64,000 bases of DNA. It comes from Sphaerisporangium fuscum. GTDB lineage: Bacteria > Actinomycetota > Actinomycetes > Streptosporangiales > Streptosporangiaceae. Positions 51,782 to 60,129 of the stretch are shown here, in pieces. Below the pieces are notes generated by a model. It saw nothing but the letters and a program-made list of their open reading frames with translations, had not been told where the DNA came from and ran no database searches. Made by a program: the position numbers and the translations under genes. Each line of letters begins with the position of its first letter. The stretch's first letter is position 1. Location of the stretch: assembly GCF_018531465.1 (NCBI RefSeq), contig NZ_JAHDTF010000048.1, positions 1-64,000 on the forward strand, read 5' to 3'.

Positions 51782-52360
51782 GTGGACAAAGCAGAGCTGC
51801 GTCGTAGGATCTTGGCCGCGCGAACCCAGGTCTCCGATCCGCGCGGCTCGGCCATGGCGATCAGGGAGACGCTACTCGACCAACCTTGGGTCCAGCTGGC
51901 AGGGCTCGTCGCGTGCTACTGGTCGATGGGCGACGAGCCCGCGACCCACGGCCTGATCTTCGCCCTGTGGAAGCACGGGGCGACGGTGATCCTTCCCGTT
52001 CTCAAGCCCGACGACGATCTCGACTGGGCGGTGTACGACGGGCCCGACTCGGTGGCGCCCGGGCGGCGCGGCATGATGGAGCCGGTGGACGTGCGGCGGG
52101 GCGTCGACGCCATCCGCACCGCCGCCCTCGTGATCGTCCCCGCCCTGGCCGTCGACCCGTCCACGGGGATCCGCCTGGGGCGCGGCGGCGGGTCGTACGA
52201 CCGGGCGCTGGCCCGGGTCGGGCCGAACGTCCCGACGGTGGCGCTGCTGCACGAGGGCGAGCTGGTCGAGGGCATTCCGGCGGAGCCTCACGACCGTCCG
52301 GTATCCATGGCCGCCCTTCCGTCCGGGATCGTCACCTTCGGCGGCCGTCCGGTGTCGTAA
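51782..52360 (+). CDS. 5-Formyltetrahydrofolate cyclo-ligase
   Basis: 192 residues from GTG 51782, after GGAGG. Motifs: N-terminal DKAELRRRILAARTQV, substrate strand ACYWSMGDEPATHGLIFAL, and the ATP-binding signature RLGRGGGSYDRALARV. Converts 5-formyl-THF to 5,10-methenyl-THF using ATP. The long in-frame extension upstream overlaps galU and is not real. Synteny with Rv0992c supports the call. Confidence 0.93.
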   Translation: MDKAELRRRILAARTQVSDPRGSAMAIRETLLDQPWVQLAGLVACYWSMGDEPATHGLIFALWKHGATVILPVLKPDDDLDWAVYDGPDSVAPGRRGMMEPVDVRRGVDAIRTAALVIVPALAVDPSTGIRLGRGGGSYDRALARVGPNVPTVALLHEGELVEGIPAEPHDRPVSMAALPSGIVTFGGRPVS

Positions 52361-52417
52361 GCGGGGTATTTACGGGCCGGCCGGAACCGTCTTCGACCTG
52401 GACGGCCCATGGCGGTG

Positions 52418-53485
52418 CTACTGGAGGGACTGCAGGTCGTTGAGCCCGCCGTTGTCCTTGAAGTACTGCGGCAGGGTGTCGTTCCTGAGGGCCGCGTAGA
52501 ACAGCCGCCCGGCCTCCTTGTTGAGCTTCACCACGCTCGCGCCCTTCACCGTCGCGGTGCCCAGTGTGGGCACGGTGGTGGAGTCGACCGTGTCCGCCCT
52601 GATGTTCCTCAGGTCGATCGCCAGGTCGCGCAGCGTGCCGAGCGTCACGCCGTCGTCCACGCTCACCGCCTGGGTGAGCGCCTCGAGGAAGTCGTTCAGC
52701 TTGAACGGGTCCGTCAGCAGGTCCTTGCTGGTCATCTTGCGGCCCACCGCGCCGATGAACGCCTGCTGCCGCCTGATGCGGTCGAAGTCGCCGCCCGGGA
52801 GGTTGTACCTCTGGCGGACGAACAGCAGCGCCTTCTCCCCCTCCAGGTGCACCATGCCCTGGGGCCAGGTGACCTTGTTCATCGGGTCGTACACCTTGCG
52901 CGACACGTACACGTCCACGCCACCGATGATCTTGGTCATGTTGACGAAGCCCTCGAAATCCAGGGCCGCGAAGTGGTCGACACGGACGCGGGTGAGGTTC
53001 TCGACCGTCTTGATCAGCAGCTTCGGCCCGCCGAAGGCGTACGCCGCGTTGATCTTGTTGTTTCCCTTCCCCGGGATGGGGACATAAGAGTCGCGGGGGA
53101 TGCTGATGAGGGTGAGCCGGTCCCGGGCCGCCGGGATGTGGACGATCATGATGGTGTCGGCCCGCTGGTTGCCCGCCTCACCTGGCCGCTTGTCCGACCC
53201 GATGAGCAGCCAGTTCTGCGCGTCGCCGGCCGCCTTGGCCGGACGCCCGGCCTCTTCGGGAAAAGCCCCGGGGATACGCTCGATATTGCCGTTGAGCGTG
53301 ATCTGACGCTCCATCACCACCGCGAACGCCGCCGCGACCACCATCGCGAGGATGAGCACGACCGCGATCAACAGCCGGCGGAGCAACCGACGTTTCCTCG
53401 GCGGTTCCGTCGGGAGGAGCTTCTCCTCGTCGGCGGAATCTCCCTTCCTCGCGTTCTCCAGAACCGGGGAAGCTTCGTCGGTCAC
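52418..53485 (-). CDS. LytR-CpsA-Psr (LCP) family cell-wall glycopolymer ligase
   Basis: 355 residues from GTG 53485, after AGGTGG. Charged cytoplasmic head, membrane helix LLIAVVLILAMVVAAAFAVV, then the LCP domain: NWLLIGSDKRPGEAGNQRAD, TLISIPRDSYVPIPGKGNNK, INAAYAFGGPKLLIKTVENL, DHFAALDFEGFV and VRQRYNLPGGDFDRIRRQQA. The conserved Arg/Asp residues that bind the polyprenyl pyrophosphate are present. Known role: attachment of glycopolymers to peptidoglycan or, in mycolata, arabinogalactan. It is divergent from the antiporter gene. Confidence 0.94.
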   Translation of the reverse strand: MTDEASPVLENARKGDSADEEKLLPTEPPRKRRLLRRLLIAVVLILAMVVAAAFAVVMERQITLNGNIERIPGAFPEEAGRPAKAAGDAQNWLLIGSDKRPGEAGNQRADTIMIVHIPAARDRLTLISIPRDSYVPIPGKGNNKINAAYAFGGPKLLIKTVENLTRVRVDHFAALDFEGFVNMTKIIGGVDVYVSRKVYDPMNKVTWPQGMVHLEGEKALLFVRQRYNLPGGDFDRIRRQQAFIGAVGRKMTSKDLLTDPFKLNDFLEALTQAVSVDDGVTLGTLRDLAIDLRNIRADTVDSTTVPTLGTATVKGASVVKLNKEAGRLFYAALRNDTLPQYFKDNGGLNDLQSLQ

Positions 53486-53603
53486 TTCGCCACCTGATCG
53501 CCCAACCAATGTGTCGCGTGTGACGGTAGCCCAAAGTAGTTCAACGTGGTAGTCGACTATACGGATACGACAGAATGGGCCTAAAACGCGAGAAGGGGGC
53601 CCA

Positions 53604-55106
53604 GTGAATTTGCATACCTGGCTGCTCCTCGCGTCCGTCGTGGTCATGGCCGCCATCGCGTCCGTACGCGTGGCCCACCGCACCGGCATGCCGAGCCTGC
53701 TCATCTACCTGGGCCTCGGACTGCTGGTCGGCGAGGCCGGGCTCGGCCTCCAGTTCGAGAACGCCCAGCTCGCGCAGCAGATCGGCCTCGTCGCGCTGGC
53801 CGTCATCCTCGCCGAGGGCGGTCTGACCACCAACTGGCAGCACGTCCGCCGGGCCGTGCCCACCGCGCTCGTCCTCGCCACACTCGGCGTCGCCGTGAGC
53901 ATCGTCGTGCTCGCCGCCGCGGTCCAATGGCTGCTGGACATGGACTGGCGTACGGCACTGCTGCTCGGCGCCGTCCTCGCCTCCACCGACGCGGCCGCGG
54001 TGTTCTCCGTCCTGCGCCGCCTGCCGCTCCCGCCCCGCCTCGCGGGCGTCCTGGAGGCCGAGTCCGGGTTCAACGACGCGCCGACCGTGATCGTCGTCAT
54101 GATGCTCAGCACGGCGGGCGCGCCCATACCGACCTTCGGCCACGTGGTGTTCGACGCCGCCTTCGAGCTCGTCGTCGGAGCCGCGGTCGGGCTCGGCGTC
54201 GGGCCGCTCGGGGCGTACGCCCTGCGGCGGGTGGCGCTGCCGTCGTCCGGCCTCTACCCCATCGCCGTCCTCGCCTTCGCCATCGCCGCCTACAGCGGCG
54301 CCACCCTCCTGCACGGCAGCGGCTTCCTCGCCGTGTACCTCGCCACGCTCGTCCTCGGGAACACCCGCCTGCCGCACCGGCCGGCCACCCGCGGCTTCGC
54401 CGAAGGGGCCGCCTGGCTCGCCCAGATCGGGCTGTTCGTCATGCTCGGCATGCTGGCCAGCCCACGCGAACTGCCCACCGCCGTCGTCCCCGGCCTGATC
54501 GCCGGGTTCGCCCTCGTCCTACTCGCCCGGCCGCTGTCCGTGGCCGTCTCCGCCCTGCTCGTACAGCTCTTCGGCATCGACAGGTTGTCCTGGCGCGAGC
54601 AGACGTTCCTCTCCTGGGCCGGGCTGCGCGGCGCGGTCCCCATCGTGCTCGCCACCATCCCGTGGGCGGCAGGAGTCACCGGCGCCAAGGGGGTCTTCAA
54701 CGAGGTCTTCGTGATCGTCATCGCGTTCACGTTGGTGCAGGGCCCCACGCTCCCGTACCTCGCGCGGCTGCTGAAGGTCGGCGCCCCGAACGAGGCCCGC
54801 GACCTGGGCGTCGAGGCCGCCCCGCTCGAAGAGCTCAACGCCGACCTGCTGCAGGTCACGATCCCGCCCGGCTCCGGGCTCCACGGAGTGGAGATCTTCG
54901 AGCTGCGCCTGCCGTCGGACGCGGCCGTGACCATGGTCGTACGGGACGGCCGGTCGTTCGTCCCCGTCGACACCACACGCCTGCGAACCGACGACCAACT
55001 CCTGGTCGTCACCACGGCCGCCTGCCGGGACCGCGTCGAACGCCGCCTGCGCGCCGTCAGCCGCCGGGGCAAGCTGGCAGGCTGGTACGGCGAACACGGC
55101 GAGTGA
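53604..55106 (+). CDS. Cation/proton antiporter, CPA1 (NhaP2/CvrA-like) with TrkA-C domain
   Basis: 500 residues. About 12-13 membrane helices, with the ion-site motif AVLASTDAAAVFSVLR and GVLEAESGFNDAPTVIVVMM (the ND pair of CPA1 proteins). A C-terminal RCK_C/TrkA-C domain follows at about residues 405-490 (FELRLPSDAAVTMVVRDGRS and FVPVDTTRLRTDDQLLVVTT), as in K+/H+ antiporter CvrA/NhaP2. Start after AGAAGGGGG. Role: potassium or sodium expulsion and pH control. Confidence 0.93.
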   Translation: MNLHTWLLLASVVVMAAIASVRVAHRTGMPSLLIYLGLGLLVGEAGLGLQFENAQLAQQIGLVALAVILAEGGLTTNWQHVRRAVPTALVLATLGVAVSIVVLAAAVQWLLDMDWRTALLLGAVLASTDAAAVFSVLRRLPLPPRLAGVLEAESGFNDAPTVIVVMMLSTAGAPIPTFGHVVFDAAFELVVGAAVGLGVGPLGAYALRRVALPSSGLYPIAVLAFAIAAYSGATLLHGSGFLAVYLATLVLGNTRLPHRPATRGFAEGAAWLAQIGLFVMLGMLASPRELPTAVVPGLIAGFALVLLARPLSVAVSALLVQLFGIDRLSWREQTFLSWAGLRGAVPIVLATIPWAAGVTGAKGVFNEVFVIVIAFTLVQGPTLPYLARLLKVGAPNEARDLGVEAAPLEELNADLLQVTIPPGSGLHGVEIFELRLPSDAAVTMVVRDGRSFVPVDTTRLRTDDQLLVVTTAACRDRVERRLRAVSRRGKLAGWYGEHGE

Positions 55107-55214
55107 GGCGGGTTTCGGGCGACCTGTATCAGCTCCGGAGCGGACCCCCTAGAGAGCCTGGGACGGGGATTAGAAGCCACCTGGGTGGCGTTTAGCCTAA
55201 TCGGCTGCGTACCA
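55107..55214. other. Promoter region of the FmdB gene
   Basis: About 160 bases separate the antiporter and FmdB genes. Apart from the CIRCE-like operator annotated below, I see no clear boxes. Confidence 0.3.
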
Positions 55215-55241
55215 TTAGCAGTCGCATCGGTAGAGTGCCAA
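55215..55241. promoter_or_regulatory. CIRCE-like HrcA operator
   Basis: TTAGCAGTC-N9-GAGTGCCAA matches the CIRCE consensus TTAGCACTC-N9-GAGTGCTAA at 16 of 18 arm positions, with the exact nine-base spacer. It lies 25 bases before the FmdB-type gene. In M. tuberculosis the orthologue Rv0991c is known as part of the HrcA heat-shock regulon. Confidence 0.8.
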
Positions 55242-55266
55242 TCTGCGTGAGCCATAGGAGGAGTGC

Positions 55267-55590
55267 GTGCCCACCTACCAGTACGCCTGTACCGCTTGCG
55301 GTGAAGGGCTCGAGGCTGTCCAGCGGTTCACCGACGAGCCGCTGACCACCTGCCCCAACTGCCAGGGCCAGCTTCGCAAGGTCTTCTCGGCCGTCGGCAT
55401 CGTCTTCAAGGGCTCGGGCTTCTACCGGACGGACAACCGCTCGTCCGGATCCTCCGGGTCTTCGCTGTCGTCGAGCTCGTCGTCGTCCAGCTCGAGCGGT
55501 TCTTCGAACGGCTCCTCCGACTCCTCGACGAGCAAGAAGGAGCCCGCCTCGGCCGGCACCTCGTCGTCCACGAGCAGCCCGGCCGCCTGA
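55267..55590 (+). CDS. FmdB-type zinc-ribbon protein with serine-rich tail (Rv0991c/Ruc-like chaperone)
   Basis: 107 residues from GTG 55267, after AGGAGGAG. The FmdB zinc ribbon is MPTYQYACTACGEGLEAVQR, then TTCPNCQGQLRKVFSAVGIV (two CxxC pairs), with GSGFYRTDNRS after it. The C-terminal 45 residues are almost all Ser and Gly, disordered. The M. tuberculosis homologue Rv0991c (Ruc) is a redox-regulated chaperone. The CIRCE-like operator upstream and synteny with the cyclo-ligase support the same role here. Confidence 0.9.
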   Translation: MPTYQYACTACGEGLEAVQRFTDEPLTTCPNCQGQLRKVFSAVGIVFKGSGFYRTDNRSSGSSGSSLSSSSSSSSSSGSSNGSSDSSTSKKEPASAGTSSSTSSPAA

Positions 55591-56011
55591 CGCCATTCCG
55601 GGTTGTACGGCCCGCTCACCCCGGCCGTACAACCCCGGCCCCTAAGGTCGCCGCCGTACAACCCAGGCACCTACTGTCGCCGCCCTGGCCCCTGCGGCGA
55701 GGGGTGCCGGCCACCCGCGTGCCCGGAATCCCCTGGGCGTACGAGGTTCCGCGACAGGCGGACCATCTGCCACGCCGCCGTCCCGCAGGCCCCTGCCGTC
55801 GCGGGCGGCGCCGTGAACACCCGGCCGGCACAAAGGGCACGCGAGACGAAACCGGCGCACAACAGCTCGCTGCGTTCCAGGCCGAGGCCGTAGCATTCGC
55901 ACCCCAACGCCCTTCCACGCGAAGCTCCCCGTCGGCGCCGGGACGACGTACGGCCCCCATGTGCCCCTGGTACGGCCGTTCCCTCGCCCTCCAGGCACCG
56001 CATCCGCAAGG

Positions 56012-56493
56012 GCGCCGACGCAGCAGGACGTGCCACGGCCGATTCGGCCCCCCATACGCCGCACAACCCGCTCCCCCGGAACGGCGACCACGCCACCAGA
56101 CACAACTTATCCACAACCCCAGCGGGACGCCCACCACCCCAACCAAGACGCGACACCCGCTCCTGCCACCTGTGCCAAAGGGCACCGACGCAGCGGGACG
56201 TGGCACGGTCAATTCGGCGCCCCCATACGCCGTGCAACCCGCCCCCTAACAACGCCAACCGCCACTAGACGCGACTTATCCACACCCCCAAGGTTTGGTC
56301 AGGGCCAGGGCGAGCACCCCCGGGTGCTCCAGCAGGGCCTGGCGGGCCGCGTGCGCCCACGCCCGCCCCTGCCACGTCTGCCAAAGGGCGCCGACCCAGC
56401 GGGACGTGGCACGGCCAATTCGGCGCCCCCATACGTCGGACAACCGCTCCCCCACGGCGACCACGCCACCGGACACGACTTATCCACAACCCC
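56012..56493. repeat. Three degenerate ~108-bp repeats, each ending in TTATCCACA
   Basis: Copies at 56012-56120, 56182-56289 and 56388-56493 share blocks such as CAGCGGGACGTGGCACGG, ATTCGGCGCCCCCATACG and CACGACTTATCCACA. Repeat starts are 170 and 206 bases apart. Confidence 0.85.
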
Positions 56494-56585
56494 AGCCGGA
56501 CGAACGCCACTCAGACCGGAACGCCGCTGGTCGCGGCCTTCCCGCCGATCGGCTGGCGCCGCCCTCTTCCGCTGAGTTATCCACA
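56107..56585 (+). promoter_or_regulatory. Cluster of four DnaA-box matches (TTATCCACA)
   Basis: TTATCCACA occurs at 56107-56115, 56276-56284, 56480-56488 and 56577-56585, all on the plus strand. This 9-mer is the strong E. coli consensus box and is close to the actinobacterial TTGTCCACA. Not proof of DnaA binding, but very unlikely by chance in DNA this GC-rich. Confidence 0.6.
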
Positions 56586-56624
56586 GGCAGCCCCGCCGCC
56601 CCCTACGCCACTGCCCCAGGACGC

Positions 56625-56630
56625 TAATGT
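56625..56630 (+). promoter_or_regulatory. -10 box of a leaderless mtnP transcript
   Basis: TAATGT ends seven bases before the ATG at 56638, with no ribosome site, the usual layout of leaderless actinobacterial genes. Confidence 0.6.
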
Positions 56631-56637
56631 CTGCGCC

Positions 56638-57441
56638 ATGGTCATGAAAGCGGACATCGGGGTCATCGGCGGTTCCGGGTTCTACTCCCTTCTCGACGAT
56701 GCCGAAGAGATCGACATCGACACGCCGTACGGGGCGCCCAGCGACACCATCACAATCGGCCACATCGGGTCCAAGTCGGTGGCGTTCGTGCCCCGGCACG
56801 GGCGAGGGCACCGGTTCCCGCCCCATCGCATCCCCTACCGGGCCAACCTCTGGGCACTGCGGTCCCTCGGCGTCCGTCAGGTGCTCGCGCCGAGCGCCGT
56901 GGGCTCGCTCCGCCGCGAATACGGCCCCGGCACCCTCGTCATCCCCGACCAGCTCGTCGACCGTACCTCCGGCCGCGAGCAGACCTACTACGACGCCGGG
57001 GCCGTCCACGTGCCCTTCGCCGACCCCTACTGCCCGATCGGCAGAACCTACGCCTACTCCAGGGCAGAGGCCGAAGGGTGGAACGTCGTCAACGCCGGCA
57101 CCCTCGTCGTCATCGAGGGTCCCCGCTTCTCCACCAGAGCCGAGTCTCACTGGTTCGCCTCCAACGGCTGGTCGATCGTCGGCATGACCGGCTACCCGGA
57201 GGCCGTCCTCGCCCGCGAACTCGCCCTCTGCTACACCACCCTGGCCCTGGTCACCGACCTCGACGCCGGCGTCGACGCGGGCGAAGGGGTCACCCAGGAG
57301 GAGGTCTTCGCCTTCTTCGCCGCCAACAGCGAGCGCATGCGCACCCTCGTCGCCTCGGTGGTCACCGACCTCCCCATCGAACGCACCTGCCCCTGTACGG
57401 AGGCCCTGGAGGGCATCAAACTCCCCTTCCCCCTCCCCTGA
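56638..57441 (+). CDS. mtnP: S-methyl-5'-thioadenosine phosphorylase
   Basis: 267 residues (start may also be ATG 56644). PNP-family motifs: ADIGVIGGSGFYSLLDDAEE, phosphate and base contacts in FVPRHGRGHRFPPHRIPYRA, VLAPSAVGSLRREYGPGTLV, IEGPRFSTRAESHWF and GMTGYPEAVLARELALCYTT. Splits methylthioadenosine from polyamine or quorum pathways into adenine and methylthioribose phosphate. The LVTDLDAGVD segment fits MTAP rather than PNP. Confidence 0.93.
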   Translation: MVMKADIGVIGGSGFYSLLDDAEEIDIDTPYGAPSDTITIGHIGSKSVAFVPRHGRGHRFPPHRIPYRANLWALRSLGVRQVLAPSAVGSLRREYGPGTLVIPDQLVDRTSGREQTYYDAGAVHVPFADPYCPIGRTYAYSRAEAEGWNVVNAGTLVVIEGPRFSTRAESHWFASNGWSIVGMTGYPEAVLARELALCYTTLALVTDLDAGVDAGEGVTQEEVFAFFAANSERMRTLVASVVTDLPIERTCPCTEALEGIKLPFPLP

Positions 57442-57761
57442 CCTCACCTTCCAGCCTTCCTGGCCGTCCTGCTACGAGCAGCAACAGCCCGAGCCGCGAC
57501 AGCGGCGTCCATGTCCTGGGAGGAACAAGACCAACCGGAGACTCTGACTCCCGCGGTACGACGCTGGGCGCGCAGACCCAGACCCGCGTCGCCACCGTCG
57601 CCGTTCCACCGCCTCACCACCCGCCGCATCCGCCGACATTGCGCCGCCTCACCACCCGCCACCCCGCCGACGCTCCGCCGTTTCGGCGGGGCGGCTGAGT
57701 GGGTTTGCTGGCAACTGGCACGCCTGGCGCGCCTCGGACCGCCCTCACCACAGGAGCCACC
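57442..57761. other. 320-base gap between mtnP and the SAF gene
   Basis: No convincing gene. Contains a tandem pair built on CCGCCTCACCACCCGCC (57609-57625 and 57644-57660), 35 bases apart. Confidence 0.5.
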
Positions 57762-58397
57762 ATGCGAACCGCGCCGCTTCGTGCAGTTCGGATGCTCAGT
57801 CGCCGACGCCGCCTCCTGGCCGTCCTCCTGGCGGCGGCGTCAACGGGATGCATCGGGCTCGCCATACGCCCGACCCCGTCCACAGAGGTCATCGCGGCCG
57901 CCCGCGACCTCCCGGGCGGCAGGCTCGCGGCGTCCGACGTGACAGTGATCAAGCTCCCCGCCGAGTCCGTCCCCGACGGCGCCCTGAGCCCCGGCGCGCA
58001 GCTCACGGGCCGGATACTGACCGCCCCGGCCCGGCGCGGCGAGCCCCTCACCGACTTCCGACTCCTCGGCCCCACCCTGGTGGACGCCTACGGGGCAGGC
58101 ACACTGGCGACACCCGTGCGCATCACCGACGCCGGCTCCGCGGCCCTGCTCCGGGCAGGCGACGTCATAGACGTCCTCGCCGCCACGCCCCGCTGGGACG
58201 ACGCCCTGCCCCCTCGAACCACGACCGTCGCACAGGCCGTCACGGTCATCACTACGCCAAACTCGGCCGCTCCCTCCGACTCCACCGAGCCGGGCGCCCT
58301 GGTCGTGCTCGCCACCACCCCCGACCAAGCCGCCCATCTGGCCGAAGCATCCGCCGGCTCCCGCCTCACCATCACCATCCACGGCCACCACGACTGA
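57762..58397 (+). CDS. SAF-domain protein (CpaB/RcpC-like)
   Basis: 211 residues from the ATG at 57762, after GGAG. An N-terminal membrane helix (LLAVLLAAASTGCIGLAI) is followed by a SAF domain: VIAAARDLPGGRLAASDVTV, GRILTAPARRGEPLTDFRLL, then a second beta domain with DAGSAALLRAGDVIDVLAAT. CpaB/RcpC proteins help assemble Flp/Tad pili, but no other tad gene is near, so it may be a stand-alone envelope protein. Its last codons lie in an 18-bp tandem repeat. Confidence 0.85.
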   Translation: MRTAPLRAVRMLSRRRRLLAVLLAAASTGCIGLAIRPTPSTEVIAAARDLPGGRLAASDVTVIKLPAESVPDGALSPGAQLTGRILTAPARRGEPLTDFRLLGPTLVDAYGAGTLATPVRITDAGSAALLRAGDVIDVLAATPRWDDALPPRTTTVAQAVTVITTPNSAAPSDSTEPGALVVLATTPDQAAHLAEASAGSRLTITIHGHHD

Positions 58398-58477
58398 CAG
58401 GGCCATCACGAGTGACAGGGCCACCATGACTGACAAGGCCACCACCAGTGACATGGCCATCACGACTGACAGGACGG
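58389..58477. repeat. 18-bp tandem repeat, about five copies, over the SAF gene stop
   Basis: Units of the form CACGACTGACAGGGCCAT repeat from 58389. The SAF stop codon is TGA in the first unit. Read on in frame two, the units give TD-K/R/M-A repeats. Confidence 0.8.
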
Positions 58478-58589
58478 AACCGGTTACTACGAAGTACGGC
58501 GAAGCCGACGCCGCGGTACGCCGGGCAACCCGGCGCGACATCCGGCACGTCATCGGCCGCCCTCGCTACGCCCGCCACATCAGCCGCGG

Positions 58590-58916
58590 CGCATGAGCTA
58601 TTGATCGCGGCGAACAAGCACACCACCGCCGCCAAGATCAACGCCACGCCCACCGACTTGATCAACGAGTACGCGAAGCTCGACCTCACCGGCATGTGGG
58701 GCGACGGCCGACTGGGCGACGCGGCAGAAATTGGCGGCGACCGGCGACAGTTCCATCGCGTGCTTCCGCCAACTTGGCTCTGAGCAGCCACGAGAAGCCC
58801 TGGCCTGCCTCATCGCCCCCTGGGACCACCCGACACGAGTCCCCCACCTGGACGCCGGCAATGACGACATGTACGGGTTGTATACGGGGCGAGCGAGACA
58901 AGCGGGGAGTGCCCTA
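58590..58916 (+). pseudogene. Frameshifted unknown gene
   Basis: One frame reads LLIAANKHTTAAKINATPTD then LINEYAKLDLTGMWGDG. The coding signal then moves one frame: ADWATRQKLAATGDSSIACF, RQLGSEQPREALACLIAPWD and HPTRVPHLDAGNDDMYG. Both parts have GC-rich third positions. It looks like one gene broken near 58705. Family not recognised. Confidence 0.45.
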
Positions 58917-58989
58917 CGACATCATGGGCGCCTTCTATCGCCCGTACCGGACGCGGAAGCACGTCGCAATGATCTTGAGGTGCCGCGGA

Positions 58990-60129
58990 CTACTGCTTGT
59001 TCGCCAGCTTGGGGTCGTACTCCCAGTGCCATGGCTCGAAGGGGCTGTGATACGCCCAGTCGGGGTGCATCCACCCGAACTTCTTGCTGTTGGCCTCGAG
59101 CCAGTTGAACTGCACCGACCGGAAGACCTCGACACCGCCGCACAGGTCCACTGCGAGCCCCAGCCCGTGGTTGCTCTTTCCGGGCGTAGCGGCGAAGCCG
59201 GGCCGGCGGTAGAAGACCGCCTGCTGCTGGGACAGGCTGCGGTAGCTGTCGGTCACGCACATCGGCTTGCCGAACTGCTTCTTGTAGGCCTCGCTGAGGG
59301 CCACGAACGCGATCGCCGCGTCGGCCCGAAGCTCACGGCCCTTCTGCTGCAGCGGACACAGGACGCTCTTGGGTAGCAATCCGTTGGGGTACTCGGTGGC
59401 AGCGCTCACACGTGTGGGATCGCAGGCCGCACCCGACCGGCCCCCCTGGTTGACGCGCACGCCGAGCCTGGACAGCTCCTGGGTCAAAGACTTCACGACC
59501 GTCGACGACCGCTTCCGCAGCGTGTCGATCTCCACACTGAGCTGCGCCTCGACCAGCAGCTTCGTCGCCCGAAGATCCTGAGCCTCCGCGGCCAGCTGTT
59601 GCTGCTGCTGGTAGAGCCGCCCCGCGTCGGCGAGCACCCGGTCGCGTCCGGACACGATGTAGGTCATGTCGCTCATGGCCTGCAGGCTCGAATCGTCGCT
59701 CTGACCCGACAAGAACGGAGTCATGTCGCCACCCGTAGGCGACTGGTACAGCGACTGGACCAGGTCCGAAAGCGGCTGACGCATCTTCGAGAGCTGCAAG
59801 GTCGCCGTACGGAGCTGCTGAAGCTTGGCCTTGAGATCCTTGTCGGCCTTGGCCAGCGTCGCCTGGCGCTGCTCCAGAGCCTTGGACGCCGCGGCGAGAG
59901 CCTCCGACGCCTTTTCGGCCTCCCGCCGTAGAGCCGTCAGGTTCCCCGGGTCCGTCCCCTGGACACCCATCTGTCGGGATGGGCTACCCGCGAGCAGAGT
60001 GGCCGCCTTCTGGCCTACAGCCTCTTTGGCGACCGACCGCGCCTGTGCCGTTCCCGACGAGGTGACGCTGAGCGTCGAGACCATCGCCATGAAGACCGCG
60101 GCCAGGCCCGCCGATCGAGGAGATGGCAC
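58990..60129 (-). CDS. Secreted VanY-type D,D-carboxypeptidase (M15B) with N-terminal coiled coil
   Basis: 379 residues. GTG 60129 is six bases after GGAGGGG; a TTG two codons earlier is the alternative. Signal peptide SAGLAAVFMAMVSTLSVTSS. Residues about 60-215 form long coiled coils (LRREAEKASEALAAASKALE, LYQQQQQLAAEAQDLRATKL). The C-terminal M15B domain has CVTDSYRSLSQQQAVFYR, SNHGLGLAVDLCGG (His and Asp zinc ligands) and PFEPWHWEY (His). Likely trims peptidoglycan stem peptides. The coiled coil resembles that of wall-remodelling regulators such as RipA-type hydrolases. Confidence 0.9.
   Translation of the reverse strand: MPSPRSAGLAAVFMAMVSTLSVTSSGTAQARSVAKEAVGQKAATLLAGSPSRQMGVQGTDPGNLTALRREAEKASEALAAASKALEQRQATLAKADKDLKAKLQQLRTATLQLSKMRQPLSDLVQSLYQSPTGGDMTPFLSGQSDDSSLQAMSDMTYIVSGRDRVLADAGRLYQQQQQLAAEAQDLRATKLLVEAQLSVEIDTLRKRSSTVVKSLTQELSRLGVRVNQGGRSGAACDPTRVSAATEYPNGLLPKSVLCPLQQKGRELRADAAIAFVALSEAYKKQFGKPMCVTDSYRSLSQQQAVFYRRPGFAATPGKSNHGLGLAVDLCGGVEVFRSVQFNWLEANSKKFGWMHPDWAYHSPFEPWHWEYDPKLANKQ

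Larger units (their letters stand above)
55591..56637. other. 1-kb gene-free tract with degenerate repeats
   Basis: No gene seen. Long frames on either strand arise from GC-rich composition and from the repeats annotated below, with no ribosome sites. The tract separates the FmdB gene from the MTA phosphorylase gene. Confidence 0.7.

Noticed and set aside
55616..56258. Several overlapping minus-strand frames
   Set aside because: Arginine- and glycine-rich shadows of the 108-bp repeats, with no conserved motifs or starts.
57609..57678. CRISPR array
   Set aside because: Only two 35-bp tandem units without spacers. No CRISPR array or cas gene seen in the window.
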